Shown piece by piece: positions 18,766 through 28,020 of a stretch of DNA of 64,000 bases. Under the pieces are notes generated by a model. That model was given only the letters and a program-made list of their open reading frames with translations. It had not been told where the DNA came from and ran no database searches. Made by a program: the position numbers and the translations under genes. The first letter of the stretch is position 1, and each line of letters opens with the position of its first letter. The stretch comes from Methylorubrum rhodinum (GTDB lineage Bacteria; Pseudomonadota; Alphaproteobacteria; Rhizobiales; Beijerinckiaceae), in assembly GCF_014199935.1 (NCBI RefSeq), contig NZ_JACHOP010000008.1, positions 107,868 through 171,867 of the forward strand, in the 5' to 3' direction.

Positions 18766-20967
18766 CTACCCGTTGATCCGCTCCACCCGGCTCACCGAGC
18801 GCTTGCCCCGCAGGTCCGCCACGATGGCGGTGAGGTGCTTGAGGTCGGGCACCGAGAGGTCGATGGCGATGTCCGTGAAGTCCTGGGTGCGGCGCTTCAT
18901 CGAGACGTTGTCGATGTTGCCGTCGTGCTCGGCGATGACCTGGGCGATCTGGGCGAGCGTGCCGGGCTCGTTCATCGATTCCAGCGCGATGCGGGCGGGG
19001 AAGCGCTCGTTCGAATCCTCCACGTCCCAGCGCACGTCGAGCCAGCGCTCCGGCTCGTTGTCGAAGGCGGCGAGCGCCGCCGACTGGATCGGATAGATCG
19101 TCACGCCGATTCCGGGCGTCAGGATGCCGACGATGCGGTCGCCCGGCAGCGCGCCGCCGTTGGGGGCGAAGCTCACCGGCAGGTCGCCGGCCAGTCCCCG
19201 GATCGGGATGGGCCCCTGCGACGAGCCGTCGCCCGAGAAGGTCAGACGCATGGTCTGGTCGCCCGAGCGCGTCAGGCGCCCGGCCGCGCCGTTGGCCGCC
19301 GGGCCGCCGGCGCGGCGCTCGTCCTTGAAGTCGGGATAGACCGCCTTGACCACGTCGCCCGAGAACATCTCGCCACGGCCGACCGCGGCGAACACGTCCT
19401 CCGTCGAGGCACGAGCGAGCCGGGGCAGGGCGCCGCGCAGCTTCTCGTCGGAAAAACTCTTGCCCGCCCGCTCGAAGGCGCGGTCGAGGATCTGGCGGCC
19501 GAGACCGGCATATTGGCGCCGCACCGCGGCCCGCGTCGCCCGCCGGATGGCGGCGCGCGCCTTGCCGGTGACGACCAGCGATTCCCAGGCCGCGGGCGGC
19601 GCGGCGCCGTCCGAGCAGGCGATCTCGACCTCGTCGCCGTTGGCGAGTTCGTGCAGAAGCGGCGAGAGCCGGCCGTTGATCTTGGCGCCGACCGCCGAAT
19701 TGCCGATGTCGGTATGGACCGCATAGGCGAAGTCGATCGGCGTCGCGCCCCGCGGCAGGGCGATGAGCCGGCCCTTCGGGGTGAAGCAGAACACCTGATC
19801 CTGGAACAGCTCGAGCTTGGTGTGCTCCAAGAACTCTTCCGGCGAGTCGCCCTCGGCCAGGAGCTCGATGGTGCGGCGCAGCCACTGGTAGGCGCCGCTC
19901 TCGGTGCCGAGGCGCGGATGCACCTCGCCGCTCTCCGAGCCCTCCTTGTAGAGCGCATGCGCGGCGATTCCGTACTCGGCGATCTCGTCCATCGCCGCGG
20001 TGCGGATCTGCAATTCGACGCGGCGCTGCTTCGGCCCGATCACGGTGGTGTGGATCGAGCGGTAGTCGTTCTGCTTCGGGGTCGAGATGTAGTCCTTGTA
20101 GCGGCCCGGCACCATCGGCCAGCTGGTGTGGACGACACCCAAAGCCGCATAGCACTCGGCCAAAGTCCCGACGATGACGCGGAATCCGACAATATCCGAA
20201 AGTTGCTCGAAGGCGACCGACTTGCGCTCCATCTTCGACCAGATCGAGTAGGGGCGCTTCAGCCGGCCCTTCACCTGCGCGGTCAGGCCCTGCGCCGCGA
20301 GCCGGGCGGTGAGATCGTGCTCGATGCTCTCGATGACGTTGCTGGATTTCGCCGAAAGGTCCTCCAGCCGCTTGGCGATGGTGGCGTAGACCTCGGGCTT
20401 GAGCACGCGGAAGGACAGGTCCTCCAATTCGTCGCGCATCTCCTGGATGCCCATGCGGCCGGCGAGCGGCGCGTAGATGTCCAGCGTCTCCTCGGCGATC
20501 CGGGTGCGCTTCTCCGGCGGCATGAAGTGGAGGGTGCGCATGTTGTGGGTGCGGTCGGCGAGCTTGACCAGCAGCACCCGCACGTCCTCGGCCACCGCCA
20601 GCAGCAGCTTGCGGAAGTTCTCGCCCTGCACTGCGCGCTTGGAGACGAGATCGAGGCGCTTGAGCTTGGTCAGCCCGTCGACCAGCGCGCCGATCTCGTC
20701 GCCGAAGATGCCGCGGATTTCGTCCAGCGTCGCGGCGGTGTCCTCCACCGTGTCGTGCAGGACGGCGGCGACGATGGTCGCGTCGTCGAGATGCAGGTCG
20801 GTGAGAAGCGCGGCGACTTCGAGCGGGTGGGCGAAGAACGGATCGCCCGAGGCGCGCTTCTGCGTGCCGTGCGCGCGCATGGCGTAGACGTAGGCGCGGT
20901 TGAGAAGCGCCTCGTTCGTGGCCGGGTTGTAGCGCTTGACCCGCTCCACGAGTTCGTATTGGCGCAT
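18766..20967 (-). CDS. rsh: Bifunctional (p)ppGpp synthetase/hydrolase, RelA/SpoT homologue
   Basis: The single Rsh protein typical of alphaproteobacteria, 733 residues. The order is HD hydrolase (HPLEVAALL, then LHDTVEDT), synthetase (YKDYISTPKQNDYRSIHT), TGS (ALPRGATPIDFAYAVH) and C-terminal ACT (DIAIDLSVPDLKHL). Both catalytic domains keep their key residues, so it should make and degrade ppGpp. Two adjacent ATG codons (20967 and 20970) can start it. Another 34 in-frame codons lie upstream but are not homologous. rsh appears to be transcribed alone. Confidence 0.96.
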   Translation of the reverse strand: MRQYELVERVKRYNPATNEALLNRAYVYAMRAHGTQKRASGDPFFAHPLEVAALLTDLHLDDATIVAAVLHDTVEDTAATLDEIRGIFGDEIGALVDGLTKLKRLDLVSKRAVQGENFRKLLLAVAEDVRVLLVKLADRTHNMRTLHFMPPEKRTRIAEETLDIYAPLAGRMGIQEMRDELEDLSFRVLKPEVYATIAKRLEDLSAKSSNVIESIEHDLTARLAAQGLTAQVKGRLKRPYSIWSKMERKSVAFEQLSDIVGFRVIVGTLAECYAALGVVHTSWPMVPGRYKDYISTPKQNDYRSIHTTVIGPKQRRVELQIRTAAMDEIAEYGIAAHALYKEGSESGEVHPRLGTESGAYQWLRRTIELLAEGDSPEEFLEHTKLELFQDQVFCFTPKGRLIALPRGATPIDFAYAVHTDIGNSAVGAKINGRLSPLLHELANGDEVEIACSDGAAPPAAWESLVVTGKARAAIRRATRAAVRRQYAGLGRQILDRAFERAGKSFSDEKLRGALPRLARASTEDVFAAVGRGEMFSGDVVKAVYPDFKDERRAGGPAANGAAGRLTRSGDQTMRLTFSGDGSSQGPIPIRGLAGDLPVSFAPNGGALPGDRIVGILTPGIGVTIYPIQSAALAAFDNEPERWLDVRWDVEDSNERFPARIALESMNEPGTLAQIAQVIAEHDGNIDNVSMKRRTQDFTDIAIDLSVPDLKHLTAIVADLRGKRSVSRVERING

Positions 20968-21166
20968 CATCCGCCGGGAAATCCCAAAAGGCTCGATTGC
21001 ACGACCGGGCCGGGATGGCCGCGACGTTCCGCGCTCAGCTTCCCGCATCGGGGACCTTCGCGCCAGATGCAAGGCGTCGCAGATCGCGCAGGTCCTTCGT
21101 CCTTATCCCGCATGCGGTGCATGAGGGCGTGCGATCCGCCCCATCGCGGCACGAACGGACGGCGCG

Positions 21167-21925
21167 TCAGGCCATGGTGCGTGCCTGCCCGGTCGGACAC
21201 AGATCGAGCAACACGCAGGCGCCGCAGGCCGGGCCGTGGTGGAAGCACACCTTCTGCCCGTGCAGCATCAGCACCTCGTGATTGTCGTAGAGCGCCTGGG
21301 CCGACCAGTCGGCGGGAAGCTGGGCCCGCAGGATCGGATGGCTCGGGCCGACGTCCACGCTCTTGCCGATCAGCCCGGTGCGCTGCGCCACCCGGTGGTG
21401 ATGGCTGTCGACGGGAAGCGCCGGCATCCGCAGGGTGCTGAAGGAGAGCACCGCCGCGCTGGTCTTGGGGCCGATGCCGGGGATCGCCTGGAGCCATGCG
21501 CGGGCCGCGTCCACGCCGAGGTCGGCCAGGCCATCGAGGTCGAGCGCGCCGTTGCGCTCGCGGACGGCCGCGAGCACCGCCTTGATGCGCGGCGCCTTCA
21601 GCTCCGGCCACGTGACGCCGCGGATCGTCGCCTCGATCTCGGCCACGTCGGCGGCCTCGACCGCCGCCCAATCCGGCCAGCGCGCCCGCAAGGCCTTGAA
21701 GGCGCGGCCGGACTCGGCGTTGCGGGTGCGGTGGGACAGGAGCGAGGAGATCAGCTCGGAGAGCGGATCGAGGTTGTGGAAATACGGGATCGGGCAGCCG
21801 TAGACGCCGCAGAGCCGGCGGTGGACGGCGAGCGCCTTCTCCTTCAGCGCCTCGGTCGGCGCGGGCGGCTCCGCGCGGCGGGCGCGGCGCGGGGCGGGGG
21901 TATCGAGTCCGGGCAGCATCGGCAT
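21167..21925 (-). CDS. nth: Endonuclease III (DNA glycosylase/AP lyase)
   Basis: Base-excision repair enzyme of 252 residues that removes oxidised pyrimidines and nicks at abasic sites. It has the helix-hairpin-helix AIPGIGPKTSAAVL with the catalytic lysine, the catalytic aspartate in LPVDSHHHRVAQRTGL, and a C-terminal 4Fe-4S site with spacing C-x6-C-x2-C-x5-C (CFHHGPACGACVLLDLC). The first 25 residues are an Arg/Pro-rich extension. Classical Nth has HVxR after the aspartate, so HHHRV marks a divergent member. Confidence 0.9.
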   Translation of the reverse strand: MPMLPGLDTPAPRRARRAEPPAPTEALKEKALAVHRRLCGVYGCPIPYFHNLDPLSELISSLLSHRTRNAESGRAFKALRARWPDWAAVEAADVAEIEATIRGVTWPELKAPRIKAVLAAVRERNGALDLDGLADLGVDAARAWLQAIPGIGPKTSAAVLSFSTLRMPALPVDSHHHRVAQRTGLIGKSVDVGPSHPILRAQLPADWSAQALYDNHEVLMLHGQKVCFHHGPACGACVLLDLCPTGQARTMA

Positions 21926-21966
21926 GTGAGCCGAATCCGCGACCGGACTCGCCGGTTCCCGCGACC

Positions 21967-22767
21967 TTATTTCGCCTGATCTTTGATCGGCTCTTTCGGC
22001 AGAGCGTAGATGTTGATATCGAGCTTCTCTTCGGCGCCGCCCTTGAGGTCGCCGACATATTCCTCGACGAAGCGGTCCTGCACGTCGATCTCCTTCACTT
22101 CGAGATAGGCCGTCAGGGTCTCGTAGGTGCCGTCGATCTCCTCGTAGGTGCCGGTGTGCTTGTACCGCAGCGCCTTGCCCGAAGGCGTCGCGCCGAAGCG
22201 CACGCCATCGACCTCGGCGCCGCCCGCGGGCGCCGCCTCGATCGGGATCATCGCCTCGTACTGGAAGCCGTCCTCCTCGGTCTTGGTGAAGACCGAGAGC
22301 GGGCGCCCGGTGGGCTTGAGGCCCGCTTTGGCGAGCGCCGCCTCGATCTTCCGGAACGCGGCCGTCAGACTCGCCACCGCGTCGTCCCACTTGGTCTGCC
22401 CCGAGACGATCGCCGCGGGCTTGGCCGGGAGCGTCACCTCGTCGACATCGTTGGCCTCGCTGGGCGCCGGCACCAGGGTCGGCAGCGCGGAGGCGTTCGG
22501 CTTGGCCACGGGGGCCGGATCCGCGCCGCCGGGATTGCGCACGGGCGCCTGCTCGGGGGCGGGCATCGCCGTGCCGGGGCCGGATTTCGACGGGTCCGGC
22601 GCGGTCGTCAGCGGCAGCGGCTGGGTCTCGGCCGGGGAGGGGGCGTTGGTCGGCGGGGGCGCGCCTTTCGGCGCCTCGCCGGGCGCCTGGGCGAGGGCGG
22701 CGAGCGGACCGAGAACCAAGAGGCCGGCGGCAACGAGGGCGAGACGGGTCAAGGCGCGAGGCTCCAT
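21967..22767 (-). CDS. Secreted protein with a GyrI-like ligand-binding domain
   Basis: A 266-residue exported protein. It has a signal peptide (about 1-26), a long Pro/Ala-rich linker (27-125), then a C-terminal domain resembling the GyrI/SRPBCC-type small-molecule-binding fold. Features of that fold are PLSVFTKTEEDGFQYEAMIP, KALRYKHTGTYEEIDGTYE and a C-terminal VEEYVGDL. GyrI-like domains are usually cytoplasmic effector sensors, so a periplasmic one is unusual. It ends 42 bp from the nth start on the same strand, so the two may share a transcript. Function is unknown. Confidence 0.75.
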   Translation of the reverse strand: MEPRALTRLALVAAGLLVLGPLAALAQAPGEAPKGAPPPTNAPSPAETQPLPLTTAPDPSKSGPGTAMPAPEQAPVRNPGGADPAPVAKPNASALPTLVPAPSEANDVDEVTLPAKPAAIVSGQTKWDDAVASLTAAFRKIEAALAKAGLKPTGRPLSVFTKTEEDGFQYEAMIPIEAAPAGGAEVDGVRFGATPSGKALRYKHTGTYEEIDGTYETLTAYLEVKEIDVQDRFVEEYVGDLKGGAEEKLDINIYALPKEPIKDQAK

Positions 22768-22934
22768 CGGTGCCGCGGCGTCGGGCGCGGGCCGTGCCTC
22801 AACGTTAGGGCCGAACGCACGGTTTCGCGAGGGTGCAGACCGGCCCCGCGTCGGCTCCCGCGACGCGGGCGCCGGTTTGGGCTATGGGGCGGCCCACGTC
22901 AGTTCATCCGCCGCATTCTCCGCAAAGAGGTCGC

Positions 22935-23825
22935 ATGAGCCCTCTCGCAGACCGCCGCTTCCTGAAGATGCACGGCGCGGGCAACGCCATCGTGGTGCTG
23001 GACCTGCGCGGCACCGACCTGCGCGTCACCGCGCAGGAGGCCCGCGCCATCAGCGCCGACCCGCGCTCGCGCTTCGACCAGCTGATGGTCGTGCACGATC
23101 CCGTGAGCCCCGGCACCGACGCGTTCATGCGCATCTACAACACCGACGGATCGGAATCGGGCGCCTGCGGCAACGGCACCCGCTGCGTCGCCTATGCGCT
23201 CCACGACGATCCGGCGATGGCGCGCCCGACCGAGGGCGGGCGGCTGACGCTGGAGACCAAGGCCGGCCTCGTCGCGGTCGCCCGCGTCGGCGAACTCGCC
23301 TTCACCGTCGACATGGGCCAGCCGCGGCTCGCCTGGGACGAGATTCCGCTGGCCGAGCCGTTCCCCGACACGCGCCGCATCGAGCTGCAGGTCGGGCCGA
23401 TCGACGATCCGGTGCTGCACTCGCCCGCCGCCGTCAGCATGGGCAACCCGCACGCGATCTTCTTCGTCGAGCGCGACCCGGACGGCTACGATCTCGGCCG
23501 CATCGGGCCGCTGCTGGAGGCGCATCCGATCTTCCCGGAGCGCGCCAACATCTCGATCGCCCAGGTCACGGGCCGCGAGACGATCAAGCTCCGGGTCTGG
23601 GAGCGCGGCGCGGGACTGACGCTCGCCTGCGGCACCGCCGCCTGCGCCACGGTGGTGGCGGCCGCGCGCCTGCGCATGATCGGGCGCGCCGCCCGCGTGG
23701 CCCTGCCCGGCGGCGAATTGTCGATCGAGTGGCGGGCCGACGACCACGTGCTGATGACCGGCCCGGTCTTCCTCGAAGGGGAGGGCACCTTCGCCCCCGA
23801 CATCTTTTCCGGGGCGGCCGGATGA
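22935..23825 (+). CDS. dapF: Diaminopimelate epimerase
   Basis: Converts LL- to meso-diaminopimelate for lysine and peptidoglycan. The 296-residue protein has the two-cysteine active site: one cysteine in [15 protein letters not shown] and the other in [16 protein letters not shown] 22935 follows AAAGAGG. The stop overlaps the next gene's start as ATGA, so the methylthiotransferase is translationally coupled, a conserved dapF-miaB-like pairing in alphaproteobacteria. Confidence 0.97.
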   Translation: MSPLADRRFLKMHGAGNAIVVLDLRGTDLRVTAQEARAISADPRSRFDQLMVVHDPVSPGTDAFMRIYNTDGSESGACGNGTRCVAYALHDDPAMARPTEGGRLTLETKAGLVAVARVGELAFTVDMGQPRLAWDEIPLAEPFPDTRRIELQVGPIDDPVLHSPAAVSMGNPHAIFFVERDPDGYDLGRIGPLLEAHPIFPERANISIAQVTGRETIKLRVWERGAGLTLACGTAACATVVAAARLRMIGRAARVALPGGELSIEWRADDHVLMTGPVFLEGEGTFAPDIFSGAAG

Positions 23826-25039
23826 GCGTCGAGACACTGACCTTCGGCTGCCGGCTCAACACCGTCGAGTCCGAGGTGATGCGCGCCCGCGCCGAGGCGG
23901 GGGCCGCCGACCGCGACCTCGTGCTGGTCAACACCTGCGCGGTCACGACGGAGGCCGGGCGGCAGGCCCGCAAGGCGATCCGGCGGCTCGCCCGCACGCG
24001 GCCGGGCGCCGAGATCGTTGTGACGGGTTGCGGCGCCGAGGTCGAGCGCGAGGCCTACGCGGCGATGCCGGAGGTGGCCCGCCTCGTCGGCAACGCGGTG
24101 AAGCTTCGGCCCGAAAGCTGGAACGAGCGCGCCGACATCATGGCCGCGCGTAACGCCGAATCGACGGGCATCGACCGGATGGCCGGGCACACCCGCGCCT
24201 TCGTCCCCGTGCAGAACGGCTGCGACCACCGCTGCACCTTCTGCATCATCCCGTTCGGCCGCGGGAATTCCCGCTCGGTGCCTATGGCGGATGCGGTGGC
24301 GCAGGTCCGCCGCATCGTCGAGCATGGCGGGCGCGAAGTCGTGCTGACCGGCGTCGATCTGACCGCCTACGGCCGCGATTGGGACGCCGACCTCACCCTC
24401 GGGCGCCTCGTGCGGGCGATCCTGCGGGAGGTGCCCGATCTCGCGCGGCTGCGCCTGTCCTCGATCGATTCGGTCGAGGCCGATCCCGACCTGATCGCGG
24501 CGTTCGCCGAAGAGCCTCGGCTGATGCCGCATGTCCATCTCTCGCTCCAGGCCGGCGACGACCTGATCCTCAAGCGGATGAAGCGCCGCCATTCCCGCGA
24601 CGACGCGATCCGCTTCTGCGATGACATGCGCCGGCTCCGCCCCGCCATGGTTTTCGGGGCCGATCTCATCGCGGGGTTTCCCACCGAGACCGAGGCGCAA
24701 TTTTCCCGCTCCCTCGACCTCGTGGCGGAATGCGGGCTGACGCATCTGCACGTCTTCCCCTACTCGCCCCGCCCCGGCACGCCGGCTGCCCGGATGCCGC
24801 CGGTGGCGGCGGAGGCCATTCGCAGCCGCGCCGCGCGCCTGCGCGAGGCCGGGGCGGCGGCGTTGGCGCGCCATCTCGATGGGGCGGTCGGGGCGAGCCG
24901 GCTCGTGCTGACGGAGCGGGGTGGCATGGGGCGAACGGAGGATTTTTCGGGGGTGCGGTTCGCGAGCGAGGTGCCGGCGGGGGAAATCCGCGAGGCAAAC
25001 ATCACCGGCCACGACGGCCAAGTGCTGATCGCGGCGTAG
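23822..25039 (+). CDS. tRNA (N6-threonylcarbamoyladenosine) methylthiotransferase, MtaB-like
   Basis: Radical-SAM enzyme of 405 residues that would add a methylthio group to t6A in tRNA. The N-terminal cluster domain has its three cysteines ([20 protein letters not shown]). The radical-SAM site is CDHRCTFC, and [16 protein letters not shown] matches the MiaB/MtaB family. A short C-terminal TRAM-like region follows. It is coupled to dapF by a 4-bp overlap. MtaB versus MiaB is judged from the short length and N-terminal style. Confidence 0.88.
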   Translation: MSVETLTFGCRLNTVESEVMRARAEAGAADRDLVLVNTCAVTTEAGRQARKAIRRLARTRPGAEIVVTGCGAEVEREAYAAMPEVARLVGNAVKLRPESWNERADIMAARNAESTGIDRMAGHTRAFVPVQNGCDHRCTFCIIPFGRGNSRSVPMADAVAQVRRIVEHGGREVVLTGVDLTAYGRDWDADLTLGRLVRAILREVPDLARLRLSSIDSVEADPDLIAAFAEEPRLMPHVHLSLQAGDDLILKRMKRRHSRDDAIRFCDDMRRLRPAMVFGADLIAGFPTETEAQFSRSLDLVAECGLTHLHVFPYSPRPGTPAARMPPVAAEAIRSRAARLREAGAAALARHLDGAVGASRLVLTERGGMGRTEDFSGVRFASEVPAGEIREANITGHDGQVLIAA

Positions 25040-25050
25040 ACGCTGTGTGT

Positions 25051-25213
25051 CCTTCTTCCCTCTGCGGGAGAAGGTGGCCGCCGAAGGGGGTCGGATGAGG
25101 GGAGACCCCGCGTCAGGTTCTGTCGATGAGCCGGAGGGCAGGCGTTTCGTCCTGCACCGTCGCTCCCCTCACCCGCCCGCTCCGCGGGCACCCTCTCCCG
25201 CAGAGGGGAGAGG
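25051..25213. repeat. Long imperfect inverted repeat (REP-like extragenic palindrome)
   Basis: Left arm about 25051-25103 and right arm about 25163-25213 are imperfect reverse complements. They share CTCTGCGGGAGA-type cores and GATGAGGGG/CCCCTCA ends, with about 60 bp between. Arms of this kind are commonly dispersed through Methylobacterium-like genomes. The right arm runs into the last codons of the leftward pseudouridine synthase gene. Confidence 0.75.
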
Positions 25214-25927
25214 GTTGTTTTCGGCGCCGTCCGCTACCATCCCGCAAGCGGTGAGCCCCTCCCGCATATGCGCCGGCGCCGGCGCCGCGACCACAATCGC
25301 CTCCCGCTTCGGATACAACGGCACGCTCAACCCTCGCGCATGAAGCTGCAACACGCCGTCGCGCCCGGCGCTGCCGTAGATCGCGTCCCCGACGATCGGC
25401 CAGCCCATCGCCGAACAGTGGACGCGAAGCTGATGCGTGCGCCCCGTCACCGGCCGCAACTCCATCCAGGCGCGGCCCTCCGTCCGGCCGAGCACGCGAA
25501 AATGCGTCAGCGAGGGCAGGCCCGCGGGATCGGCCTTCATCCACCAGCTGCGCGGATCGTCGGTGCGGCGGGCGAGCGGCAGCTCGACGCTCCCCTCGTC
25601 GGGCGGCACCCCCTCCACCAGCGCCCAGTAGGTTTTTTGGACCTTGCCGTCGGCGAAGAGCCGGTTCAGCCGCGCCAGCGCCTTGGCGTGCCGCCCGAGC
25701 ACGAGGCAGCCCGAGGTGTCGCGGTCGAGCCGGTGCGCGGCCTCGGGGCGGCGCGGCAGGCCGAAGCGGAGCGCGTCGAGTCGATCGGTCAGCGTCGGCC
25801 CGCCCTTCGGCCCCGGATGCACCGGCAGGCCGGCCGGCTTGTCGATGACGAGCATCAGGGCATCGCGGTAGAGGAGGGAAAGCCCTATCTGCGGATCGAC
25901 GCTGCGGTTCGGTGCCTCGGGGATCAT
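25169..25927 (-). CDS. RluA-family rRNA/tRNA pseudouridine synthase
   Basis: A 252-residue enzyme that isomerises uridine to pseudouridine in structured RNA. The RluA catalytic motif HRLDRDTSG is at residues 65-73 (Asp68 catalytic), followed by the VTGRTHQLRVH block and GDAIYG. It has no S4 domain, so it resembles RluA rather than RluC/D. The last 16 residues (237-252, beginning NNPLPSAGEG) are encoded by the palindromic repeat that ends the gene and are not part of the family fold. The target nucleotide cannot be named. Confidence 0.87.
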   Translation of the reverse strand: MIPEAPNRSVDPQIGLSLLYRDALMLVIDKPAGLPVHPGPKGGPTLTDRLDALRFGLPRRPEAAHRLDRDTSGCLVLGRHAKALARLNRLFADGKVQKTYWALVEGVPPDEGSVELPLARRTDDPRSWWMKADPAGLPSLTHFRVLGRTEGRAWMELRPVTGRTHQLRVHCSAMGWPIVGDAIYGSAGRDGVLQLHARGLSVPLYPKREAIVVAAPAPAHMREGLTACGMVADGAENNPLPSAGEGARGAGG

Positions 25928-25973
25928 GCCCCTGGGCTAGTGTGCCGGACCTTCGTGAGCAAGGTTTTCGAGG

Positions 25974-27389
25974 ATGAGCGACGACGAGAAGCCCGGCTGG
26001 TTCGGGCGCCTGTTCGGGCGGAAGGCGGAGCCCAAGCCGTCCGAGGAGGCGGTACTCCCCGAGCCGACCTCGCCGGCGTCCGAATCCGAGGGCGTGCCGG
26101 ACTTCGCCACCGGTGCCGACGACGTCGCTCACGTGCCCCCGCCGGTGAGCGAGCCCGCTCCCGACGATCCGGACAAGAACCGCATCCCCGACGAGATCGA
26201 GGGCGCCGACCTCCAGCCCGAGCCGCAGCCGCCGGTGGAGGACGTGGCGTTCGAGGAGCCGCCGGAGACCGAGCCCGAGCCGGCCGCCGAGCCTGAGCCG
26301 GCCCCCGCGGATAAGCGCGGCTGGTGGTCCCGTGTCGTCGGCGGTGAGGCTCAACCTGCGGAGCTAACGGCCCCGGCGGAAGCCGACATCCAGCCCGCGG
26401 ACAGCGCCGCCGCGCTCGCGAGCGACGCGGTCCAGGGCGCGGTCGAAGGCACGGAGAAGCGAGGCTGGTGGTCGCGCCTCACCGGCGGCCTCATGCGCAC
26501 CTCCTCGGCCCTGTCCGACCGGGTGACGGGCCTCTTCACCAAGCGCAAGCTCGACGCCACCACCCTCGAAGACCTCGAGGACGCGCTGATCCAGGCCGAT
26601 TTCGGCGTCGAAACCGCCACGCGGATGGCCGAGGCCGTCGGCAAGGGCCGCTACGAGAAGGGCATCTCGCCCGACGAGGTGCGGGCGATCCTGGCCGCCG
26701 AGATCGAGCGAGCGCTGGACCCGGTGGCGGTGCCGATCACGCTGGACACGGCGAAAAAACCCTACGTGATCCTGACCGTCGGGGTGAACGGCGCCGGCAA
26801 GACCACGACGATCGGCAAGCTCGCGCTCAAGTTCAAGGCGGAAGGCCGCAGCGTCATGCTGGCGGCGGGCGACACGTTCCGCGCCGCGGCGATCGAGCAG
26901 CTTCGGGTCTGGGGCGATCGCACGGGCGTGCCGGTGATCAGCCGCGAGCAGGGCTCGGACGCCGCGGGCCTCGCCTTCGACGCCTTCAAGGAAGCCCGCG
27001 AGACCGGCACCGACGTGCTGCTGATCGACACCGCGGGCCGGCTCCAGAACAAGGCCGGCCTGATGGCCGAACTCGAAAAGATCGTGCGGGTGATCCGCAA
27101 GCTCGACGCGGAAGCGCCGCACGCCACCCTTCTGGTGCTCGACGCCACGGTGGGGCAGAACGCGCTGAGTCAGGTCGAGCTGTTCTCGCAGGCGGCCCCC
27201 GTGTCGGGCCTCGTGATGACCAAGCTCGACGGCACGGCGCGCGGCGGCATCCTCGTGGCGCTCGCCGCCAAGTTCGGCCTGCCGGTGCACTTCATCGGCG
27301 TCGGCGAGGGCGTCGAGGATCTGGAGCCGTTCGCGGCCCGGGACTTCGCCCGCGCCATCACCGGCCTGCCCAGGGAGGAGCGCGCATGA
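25974..27389 (+). CDS. ftsY: Signal recognition particle receptor FtsY
   Basis: GTPase receptor that docks SRP-ribosome complexes at the inner membrane. The 471 residues comprise an acidic Pro/Glu-rich A domain (1-185), then the NG domain. The P-loop is GVNGAGKTT (270-278), with DTAGR at 352-356 and [10 protein letters not shown] at 416-425. The A domain has three short amphipathic Trp/Arg segments: [11 protein letters not shown] (7-17), [11 protein letters not shown] (114-124) and [11 protein letters not shown] (162-172). The last one, next to the N domain, is the usual lipid-binding site. ATG 25974. The next gene starts 4 bp inside its stop. Confidence 0.96.
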   Translation: MSDDEKPGWFGRLFGRKAEPKPSEEAVLPEPTSPASESEGVPDFATGADDVAHVPPPVSEPAPDDPDKNRIPDEIEGADLQPEPQPPVEDVAFEEPPETEPEPAAEPEPAPADKRGWWSRVVGGEAQPAELTAPAEADIQPADSAAALASDAVQGAVEGTEKRGWWSRLTGGLMRTSSALSDRVTGLFTKRKLDATTLEDLEDALIQADFGVETATRMAEAVGKGRYEKGISPDEVRAILAAEIERALDPVAVPITLDTAKKPYVILTVGVNGAGKTTTIGKLALKFKAEGRSVMLAAGDTFRAAAIEQLRVWGDRTGVPVISREQGSDAAGLAFDAFKEARETGTDVLLIDTAGRLQNKAGLMAELEKIVRVIRKLDAEAPHATLLVLDATVGQNALSQVELFSQAAPVSGLVMTKLDGTARGGILVALAAKFGLPVHFIGVGEGVEDLEPFAARDFARAITGLPREERA

Positions 27390-28012
27390 TCACCGACCGG
27401 ACGGGCGCGACCGTGGAGAGCGTGCCCCCGCGCCGCCACCTGCCGCCGCTGCTCAAGCTCGCCCTGGAGATGGGCCCGCTCGTCGTGTTCTTCCTCGGCA
27501 ACGCCTATGCCGAGCGCTTCGGCGTGCCCCCCGAGAGCAAGCTGTTCGTGGCGACCGGCGTGTTCATCGCCGCCACCGCGCTCTCGCTCGGAATCCACTT
27601 CGCCCTGCTGCGGCGCCTGCCGATCATGCCGCTCGTCTCCGGCGTCGTCGTGCTGGTCTTCGGCGGCCTGACGCTGGCGCTTCAGGACAAGACCTTCATC
27701 ATGATGAAGCCGACCATCGTGAACACGCTGTTCGGCCTCGTCCTGCTCGGTGGCCTCGCCTTCGGCAAGCCGCTGCTCTCGGTCGTGCTCGACAGCATGT
27801 TCGCCCTCTCCGACGAGGGCTGGCGCAAGCTGACCTTCCGCTGGGGCCTGTTCTTCCTCGCGCTGGCGGTGCTCAACGAAGTGGTCTGGCGCACCCAGAC
27901 CGAGGATTTTTGGGTGAACTTCAAGGTGTTCGGCATCATGCCGCTCACCGTCGTCTTCGCGCTGGCGCAGACGCCGCTGTTGTTGAAGCATGAGAGGAAG
28001 GAGGGGACCTGA
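27386..28012 (+). CDS. yciB: YciB-type inner-membrane protein (septation protein A family)
   Basis: A 208-residue polytopic protein with five to six membrane helices. It has the family features [38 protein letters not shown] and the conserved [14 protein letters not shown] region. YciB proteins affect envelope homeostasis and septation; the molecular role is not defined. It overlaps ftsY by 4 bp (ATGA) and ends 8 bp from the convergent crtC gene. Confidence 0.93.
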   Translation: MITDRTGATVESVPPRRHLPPLLKLALEMGPLVVFFLGNAYAERFGVPPESKLFVATGVFIAATALSLGIHFALLRRLPIMPLVSGVVVLVFGGLTLALQDKTFIMMKPTIVNTLFGLVLLGGLAFGKPLLSVVLDSMFALSDEGWRKLTFRWGLFFLALAVLNEVVWRTQTEDFWVNFKVFGIMPLTVVFALAQTPLLLKHERKEGT

Positions 28013-28020
28013 GCGGTCTC

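Noticed and set aside
20968..21072. An upstream start adding 35 residues to Rsh
   Set aside because: The added residues are Arg/Pro-rich, and conserved Rsh sequence begins right after the ATG at 20967.
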